Part shown: positions 5,386-8,974 of the stretch, one piece after another
Layout of the letters: the number at the start of each line of letters is the position of its first letter
Numbering within the stretch: the stretch's first letter is position 1
Assembly (NCBI GenBank): GCA_030602965.1
Contig: JAUVYS010000046.1
Location: 1-8,974, forward strand
DNA from: Candidatus Bathyarchaeota archaeon
GTDB lineage: Archaea > Thermoproteota > Bathyarchaeia > RBG-16-48-13 > JAGMEO01
Length of the DNA stretch: 8,974 bases
Reading direction: 5' to 3'
The notes under the pieces: generated by a model
The model's database searches: none
Seen by the model: only the letters and a program-made list of their open reading frames with translations
Told to the model about the DNA's origin: nothing
Position numbers and translations under genes: made by a program

Positions 5386-5425
5386 CCCTATAACTGTATA
5401 ACGGTAAAACGGTATAAGTGTATTA
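5386..5425. repeat. 8-bp tandem repeats, cluster B (operator candidate)
   Basis: Five units in strict 8-base phase: CCCTATAA, CTGTATAA, CGGTAAAA, CGGTATAA, GTGTATTA. The array covers the expected transcription start and leader of the transposase, where a bound protein would block initiation. Confidence 0.7.
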
Positions 5426-5428
5426 AAA

Positions 5429-6565
5429 ATGACTTTAGAAAATCCACGAGAAATAAGGGGTTTGGCAATAGTATCAATGGGCAGTCAAATCAAAAGAATT
5501 GATGCAAACACGTACAGAGTAAAATCGCAAAATGGAAATGGATGGTATCTTGTTAAAAAGAACGGTCTTGAATGGACTTGCGAATGTCCAGATTTCGTTT
5601 ATCGTCATATTGTTTGTAAGCACCTTTATGCAGTTGAGTTTTCACAAACTCTAAGGAGAAAAATAACATCTGAAAATTTAGGAATTGAAGAAGTATGCAA
5701 ACCAGAAACAATTTGTAAAAAATGTGGTTCTTCCAAAATAATTAAACAAGGATTAAGGAAGAACAAAAGCGGAAATGTTCAGAGATTCTTATGCAAAGAA
5801 TGTGGATGCAAATTTGTTTTAAAAGAATCTGGATTCCATAAAATGAAGAACAAACCTAAGATAGTAACATTAGCTCTTGATCTTTATTTCAAAGGAATTT
5901 CTTACAGGAAAGTTGTAGATCACTTAAAACAGTTTTATGAAATAGAAGTAAGCCATGTTGCCATAATAAAATGGGTTAAGAAATACACACAACTAATGAA
6001 AAAGTATACGGATAGTTTGATTCCTCAAACATCAGGAATATGGCACACAGATGAAATGGCTATAAACATCAAAGGAAAATATGATTGGCTTTGGAATGTT
6101 ATGGATCACGAAACAAGATTTCTTTTAGCAAGTCAAATCTCAAAGAGAAGAGAAGTAAAAGATGCAAGAAAAGTGTTTCAACAAGCTAAACAAATAGCAA
6201 ACGGTAAACCACAGATTATGGTTACAGATGGTCTACCAGCTTACATTAAAGCCTTCAAAAAAGAGTTCTTTACATTACGAAATCCAAGAACGAAACACAT
6301 CGCAAAACCAAGATTTACAGACAAATCAAATAATAACAGAGTAGAACGGATGCAAGGCTCAATCAGAGAAAGAGAGAAAGTAATGAGATCGCTAAAGAAT
6401 AGAGAAGAAAACCACATAATAGATGGTTACAGAATCTACTACAATTTTATTAGACCACACCAAGCCCTAAACGGAAGAACACCAGCAGAAGAAGCAGGAA
6501 TAAACCTTAATCTTAAAGGGAACAAGTGGTTAGAATTAATAAAGAAAAGTACTAATGTTCTATAA
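5429..6565 (+). CDS. IS6/IS240-type DDE transposase with N-terminal SWIM zinc finger
   Basis: Cuts and joins the ends of the surrounding element. The 378 residues contain, in order: a SWIM finger (Cys51, Cys53, Cys63, His65; CECPDF...CKHLYA), a four-cysteine zinc ribbon (Cys96, Cys99, Cys122, Cys125), a helix-turn-helix near 155-185 (ISYRKVVDHL...VSHVAIIKWV), and an RNase H-like catalytic core. The catalytic triad is Asp208 (WHTDE), Asp267 (VTDGLPAY) and Glu306 (NNRVERMQG), followed by RPHQALNGRTPAEEAG, a typical IS6/rve C-terminus. All key residues are intact, so it is probably active. IS6 proteins of bacteria lack the SWIM finger; fusions of this kind occur in archaeal transposases as far as I recall. 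ATG 5429 fits the family start (LENPRE..RGLAI). The 3' end overlaps a convergent small ORF by 14 bases. Confidence 0.9.
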   Translation: MTLENPREIRGLAIVSMGSQIKRIDANTYRVKSQNGNGWYLVKKNGLEWTCECPDFVYRHIVCKHLYAVEFSQTLRRKITSENLGIEEVCKPETICKKCGSSKIIKQGLRKNKSGNVQRFLCKECGCKFVLKESGFHKMKNKPKIVTLALDLYFKGISYRKVVDHLKQFYEIEVSHVAIIKWVKKYTQLMKKYTDSLIPQTSGIWHTDEMAINIKGKYDWLWNVMDHETRFLLASQISKRREVKDARKVFQQAKQIANGKPQIMVTDGLPAYIKAFKKEFFTLRNPRTKHIAKPRFTDKSNNNRVERMQGSIREREKVMRSLKNREENHIIDGYRIYYNFIRPHQALNGRTPAEEAGINLNLKGNKWLELIKKSTNVL

Positions 6566-6749
6566 TGTTACCCTCTCTCCTAATTTTACCGATAACCTCC
6601 AAACCATAGGCACTAACAGAACTTTCTTGTTCCACGATTTCAAGTATATGTTTAATCGCTTTTTCGCCAAAAGCACCCAAGGTATCAATAGCTTTCTCTT
6701 GAGTTTCTTTATGTCCCGTTTTTAAAGCGACTTCTTTTATTCTACTCAT
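6552..6749 (-). CDS. Small HEAT-like helical protein of unknown function
   Basis: A 65-residue protein, all helical by pattern, with one good HEAT-like unit (AIDTLGAFGEKAIKHILEIVEQ) and part of a second (SAYGLEVIGKIR). A TTG start at 6779 is possible but would overlap the upstream ORF, so ATG 6749, seven bases after that ORF's stop, is preferred. It converges on the transposase gene and shares its last 14 bases. Tight packing and position inside the right end suggest that it belongs to the element rather than being captured host DNA. A role as a transposition accessory or antitoxin-like factor is possible, but nothing in the sequence shows it. Confidence 0.55.
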   Translation of the reverse strand: MSRIKEVALKTGHKETQEKAIDTLGAFGEKAIKHILEIVEQESSVSAYGLEVIGKIRREGNIIEH

Positions 6750-6756
6750 AATTATT

Positions 6757-6945
6757 TCATCTGACAAACTGTTTGACAAGTTTTACCACTTTCTCAATAT
6801 TTTTTCTATAAGGGTGATTAATATACCAATCTAAAAATATTTTTACATCCTTCTCACTTAGTTTTAAAACCATTTCCATAATATCAAGTTCTCTCAATAA
6901 ATGCTTTTCAACAATCCTCTGCACTTTACTAAGAGAAACCGACAT
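6757..6945 (-). CDS. Small helical protein next to the right end, unknown function
   Basis: A 62-residue, lysine-rich, probably all-helical protein (SKVQRIVEKHLLRELDIM, LSEKDVKIFLDWYINHP, KNIEKVVKLVKQFV). I recognise no family. ATG 6945 begins nine bases inside the right inverted repeat, so its promoter must lie within that repeat. The next small ORF starts seven bases after its stop, making a two-gene unit. Its basic helices could bind nucleic acid or the transposase, which is inference. Confidence 0.5.
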   Translation of the reverse strand: MSVSLSKVQRIVEKHLLRELDIMEMVLKLSEKDVKIFLDWYINHPYRKNIEKVVKLVKQFVR

Positions 6946-6954
6946 GAGAGTTCC

Positions 6955-7016
6955 AAATCCCGAATGTTACCACCCTAAAATTCATAAGCACAAAAACCCG
7001 AAGAGTTACCAGAATC
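6955..7016 (-). repeat. Right terminal inverted repeat
   Basis: Reverse complement of the left end at 51 of 62 positions without gaps. The outer motif here is the fuller version, GGTAACTCTTCGGG; the inner motif GGTAACATTCGGGATTT is identical to the left end. Confidence 0.88.
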
Positions 7017-7024
7017 TAAAATAG
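7017..7024. repeat. Target-site duplication, right copy
   Basis: TAAAATAG, identical to 3034-3041. The inferred empty site reads CCTAAAATAGGAATG. Confidence 0.85.
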
Positions 7025-7033
7025 GAATGTACA

Positions 7034-7702
7034 TTAAATAGTATTTAAGACCGTAAAATAGTATGATATTAAATAGATTCCTACAACGATCAGCATTAAA
7101 CCGCTAATTTTTTGGAGCCAAGGAGTCATTCTTAGGATCTTTTCTAATAATAACCTCTTAGTTTTTGCTATGATTAGGGTGATGAGAATCATAGGCGCTC
7201 CCATACCAAAGGCATAAATTATAAACGTGATTACACCCTGCACAATTCCACCAACGTTTATCGCATAAAATAGAATCGAGAAGAAGATAGGAGCTGAGCA
7301 CCCCAAGGTTGCCATGCCATATACAGCACCATAAAGGAAGAAGCCTAAGTAACCTTTTTGTTTTGGAGCTTTGACAGGTAAGGAGAAAAAGAATAACTTT
7401 TTTTCAATAAACATACTGATGCCTAGAATGATCATAGTTAAACCTACTACCACTTCAAAGAGTTGGATGTACGGATATATTATGCTGCCTAAAAATGAAA
7501 CAATAACTCCAATAATGGAAAATACTATAATAAGACCAGTTGTGCAGATGATTCCACTTGAAAGTGCTTTTTCTAAAGAAACATTTGACCCCATGTAGTA
7601 CGAAATATACCCAGGAAGCATTGGAATTCCACAAGGAGAAAAAAGTGAGAACACTCCCGAAGTGAATACAAACAATAATCCAGCTGAATCCAAAGACAAC
7701 AT
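7034..7702 (-). CDS. ccdA: CcdA-type transmembrane thiol-disulfide carrier
   Basis: Moves reducing equivalents from cytoplasmic thioredoxin across the membrane to an outward-facing thioredoxin-like partner. The 222 residues form about six hydrophobic segments. The two redox cysteines are Cys24 in FSPCGIPMLPGY and Cys135 in ATLGCSAPIF, each at the start of a matching half, as expected for the DsbD-beta/CcdA inverted-repeat fold; no periplasmic domains are fused. ATG 7702 is preceded by a GAAGGT ribosome site about seven bases upstream. It lies 57 bases after the TlpA-like gene on the same strand, and that gene's product is the likely partner. Targets could be cytochrome c apoproteins or other secreted disulfide proteins. 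The transposon inserted 17 bases after its stop. Confidence 0.88.
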   Translation of the reverse strand: MLSLDSAGLLFVFTSGVFSLFSPCGIPMLPGYISYYMGSNVSLEKALSSGIICTTGLIIVFSIIGVIVSFLGSIIYPYIQLFEVVVGLTMIILGISMFIEKKLFFFSLPVKAPKQKGYLGFFLYGAVYGMATLGCSAPIFFSILFYAINVGGIVQGVITFIIYAFGMGAPMILITLIIAKTKRLLLEKILRMTPWLQKISGLMLIVVGIYLISYYFTVLNTI

Positions 7703-7759
7703 AGGTTTACCTTCTTAATGCTTCATCTAAATGTGATTTTAAATTTATTTTGATATATC

Positions 7760-8365
7760 TTAATCTATAAGCCGATCAATCTCTTGAGTAAAAATGGAAG
7801 CATCTGCTACACCCGTATAGGTAAATCTGATGTAGCTATCTTGGTCTATTATCACTGTTTTCGGAATAGCTACTATTTGGTAAGCTGCGGCTAAGTTTAC
7901 GGTGTCCATAGCCCAAATCCAAGTTGCATATGGAAATTCCTTAACAAATTCTCGTAAGATATCTTCAGATTCTGTGGGATCGATATCGATTGAAATTAAA
8001 ACGACGTTATCTTCATACTTTTCCCATAAAAAGTTATATGTTGGCATTTGTAGTCTACAGGGAACACACCATGTCGCCATGAAATCAATTATCACTATCT
8101 TCCCTTTAAAATCGCTTAAATGAAAAGTATCTCCATTTAGACTTATCAGTGAGAAGCTTGGAGCTAGGGTTCCTGGATGTTTTTGATCATTATTTGGCGT
8201 TTCATTATTATCTTCACCATCTGTAATATAATTGTTAGAAAATGTTTGTTGTTGCAAGTACCATGCAGCCAGTATGACAACAATAGCAATGCAAATGAGA
8301 ATAATTGGTTTGTAAATTCTCTCTTTCTTTTTCTGTGATTGAATATGTATTTTATGTGTACTCAT
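7760..8365 (-). CDS. Membrane-anchored TlpA/ResA-like thioredoxin
   Basis: An outward-facing disulfide reductase, probably kept reduced by CcdA, encoded 57 bases downstream. The 201-residue protein has a basic N-terminus, one membrane helix at about 18-37 acting as an uncleaved anchor, a polar Asn/Asp-rich linker to about 60, then an AhpC/TlpA-type thioredoxin domain: LAPSFSLISLNGD, LSDFKGKIVIIDFMATW, the active site WCVPC at 99-103, and the cis-proline motif VAIPKT near 165-170. Start: a TTG at 8386 is in frame, but ATG 8365 has a good AAGGA site seven to eight bases upstream and is preferred. A TATA-like GCATAAAC lies about 35 bases before it. Family members serve cytochrome c maturation, but no c-type biogenesis gene is visible here. 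Confidence 0.87.
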   Translation of the reverse strand: MSTHKIHIQSQKKKERIYKPIILICIAIVVILAAWYLQQQTFSNNYITDGEDNNETPNNDQKHPGTLAPSFSLISLNGDTFHLSDFKGKIVIIDFMATWCVPCRLQMPTYNFLWEKYEDNVVLISIDIDPTESEDILREFVKEFPYATWIWAMDTVNLAAAYQIVAIPKTVIIDQDSYIRFTYTGVADASIFTQEIDRLID

Positions 8366-8538
8366 ATTGTGTTCCTTTTGACCCAAAGGTTTATGCCTTT
8401 TTTACTATCAAAAATCGCGAGAATGATTTGATTTTCATGAAAACAATCTTAGCTGCACTTAATATACCACTAAGCATATTTGATCAGTTATTAAGAATAT
8501 AATAGTAAATATTATTTTTGGAACTCTTAATAGTCAGA

Positions 8539-8546
8539 TTTTTAAA
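8539..8546 (+). promoter_or_regulatory. TATA box of enolase
   Basis: TTTTTAAA lies about 50 bases before ATG 8591. Transcription would start near 8568, giving a leader of about 20 bases that contains the ribosome site GGTGAG (8575-8580). Confidence 0.5.
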
Positions 8547-8590
8547 TGTCTCCTTCCAAAATTGTAGGAAAACAGGTGAGATTTTAGTCC

Positions 8591-8974
8591 ATGAAGATTT
8601 TAAGTGTATCTGCAAGACAAGTTTTAGATTCTAGAGGCAACCCGACGGTTGAAGCTGAAGTCTTCACCGTAGATGGTAAATTTTCAGCTATGGTTCCAAG
8701 TGGCGCTTCAACTGGTGAAAGAGAAGCTCTTGAACTGAGAGATGGTGGAAGAGCCTTCATGGGAAAATCTGTTAATAAAGCAGTGGAGAACATCGAAGAA
8801 GTAATCACGCCAAAAATTTTGGGAATGGACGTAACAAAACAGGAAGATATAGACAAGACAATGCTCGAACTAGATGGGACTGGAACGAAATCCAAACTTG
8901 GTGCAAATGCGATTTTAGCTGTTTCAATGGCGGTCTGTAGAGCCGGGGCTTTATCAAAGGGTAAACCCTTGTAT
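8591..8974 (+). CDS. eno: Enolase, N-terminal 128 residues (3' end outside window)
   Basis: Converts 2-phosphoglycerate to phosphoenolpyruvate in glycolysis and gluconeogenesis. The frame is open from ATG 8591 to the last base. The N-terminal enolase signature is unmistakable: ARQVLDSRGNPTVEAEV near 8-24, then the mobile loop VPSGASTGEREALELRDG near 39-56, and LDGTGTKSKLGANAILAVSMAV near 93-115. The catalytic barrel with the metal ligands lies beyond the window. GGTGAG, a strong match to archaeal anti-Shine-Dalgarno, is 10-11 bases before the start, a little further than usual. It is divergent from the thioredoxin gene across about 225 bases. Confidence 0.95.
   Translation, partial: MKILSVSARQVLDSRGNPTVEAEVFTVDGKFSAMVPSGASTGEREALELRDGGRAFMGKSVNKAVENIEEVITPKILGMDVTKQEDIDKTMLELDGTGTKSKLGANAILAVSMAVCRAGALSKGKPLY

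Larger units (their letters stand above)
3042..7016. mobile_element. Cargo-carrying IS6-like transposon, 3,975 bp
   Basis: Complete element defined by 62-bp imperfect inverted repeats at both ends and an exact 8-bp flanking duplication (TAAAATAG). The outermost bases GATTCTGG recall the GGTTCTG-type ends of IS6 elements as I remember them. It encodes one DDE transposase (5429-6565) in its right third. The remainder is passenger DNA: a small membrane protein, a two-CBS protein, a non-coding repeat-rich stretch, a wHTH-like protein, a hairpin RNA, a tRNA-Thr-like gene, an RHH protein and two tiny inward-reading ORFs. IS6-type elements are usually under about 1.5 kb, so this would be a transporter-type element. 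It sits 17 bases beyond the ccdA stop and appears not to interrupt a coding sequence. Both the duplication and the ends are intact, suggesting a fairly recent insertion. Confidence 0.85.

Noticed and set aside
5346..5425. Tandem repeats as a CRISPR array
   Set aside because: Units are 8 bases with no spacers, and there are no cas genes nearby.
8305..8502. 65-codon plus-strand frame between the thioredoxin gene and enolase
   Set aside because: Overlaps the thioredoxin membrane anchor on the opposite strand and shows no coding pattern in the intergenic part.
8584..8895. 103-codon minus-strand frame at the right edge
   Set aside because: Antisense to enolase; serine-rich low-complexity translation typical of a shadow.

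Overview
The window reads as archaeal DNA. It is AT-rich, several genes sit 25-35 bp downstream of TATA-like boxes with little or no leader, and the proteins include a Bud32-like kinase fold, CBS-domain and ribbon-helix-helix (RHH) proteins, a CcdA/thioredoxin pair and an archaeal-type enolase. The gene mix and the enolase sequence suggest Nitrososphaerota (Thaumarchaeota), perhaps a soil lineage. That placement is inference from recalled family features; no search was run.

Layout. Positions 2-1861 hold proB (5' end cut by the window) and proA, the first two steps of proline synthesis from glutamate, in one operon. Positions 2049-2831 hold a kinase-fold gene with a TATA box and no room for a leader. 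Positions 7034-8365 (minus strand) hold a membrane-anchored TlpA/ResA-type thioredoxin followed by CcdA, a thiol-redox relay across the membrane. Positions 8591-8974 are the start of enolase (eno), running off the window.

Between these lies the main discovery: a discrete 3,975-bp transposon at 3042-7016. It is bounded by 62-bp imperfect terminal inverted repeats (51 of 62 positions identical, no gaps) and flanked on both sides by the 8-bp direct repeat TAAAATAG. The transposase (5429-6565) is a DDE enzyme of IS6/IS240 type with an N-terminal SWIM zinc finger and a zinc ribbon. The 8-bp target duplication is what the IS6 family makes, but the element is several times longer than an ordinary IS6 element. 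The extra length is cargo: a small membrane protein, a two-CBS protein, about 500 bp of non-coding repeat-rich DNA, a small wHTH-like protein behind three CTTCTAAG iterons, a long RNA hairpin, a tRNA-Thr-like gene with an 8-base anticodon loop, a 50-residue RHH protein, and two tiny proteins reading inward from the right end.

The RHH gene and the transposase are divergent. Their shared intergenic region holds two clusters of 8-bp tandem repeats (CGGTATAA type) on either side of a TATA box, which suggests that the RHH protein represses transposition. Removing the element in silico brings ccdA next to a 47-residue two-helix membrane ORF on the same strand (2869-3011), so the insertion probably split a tlpA-ccdA-small-ORF unit. 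That small ORF now carries a frame break in a homopolymer run.
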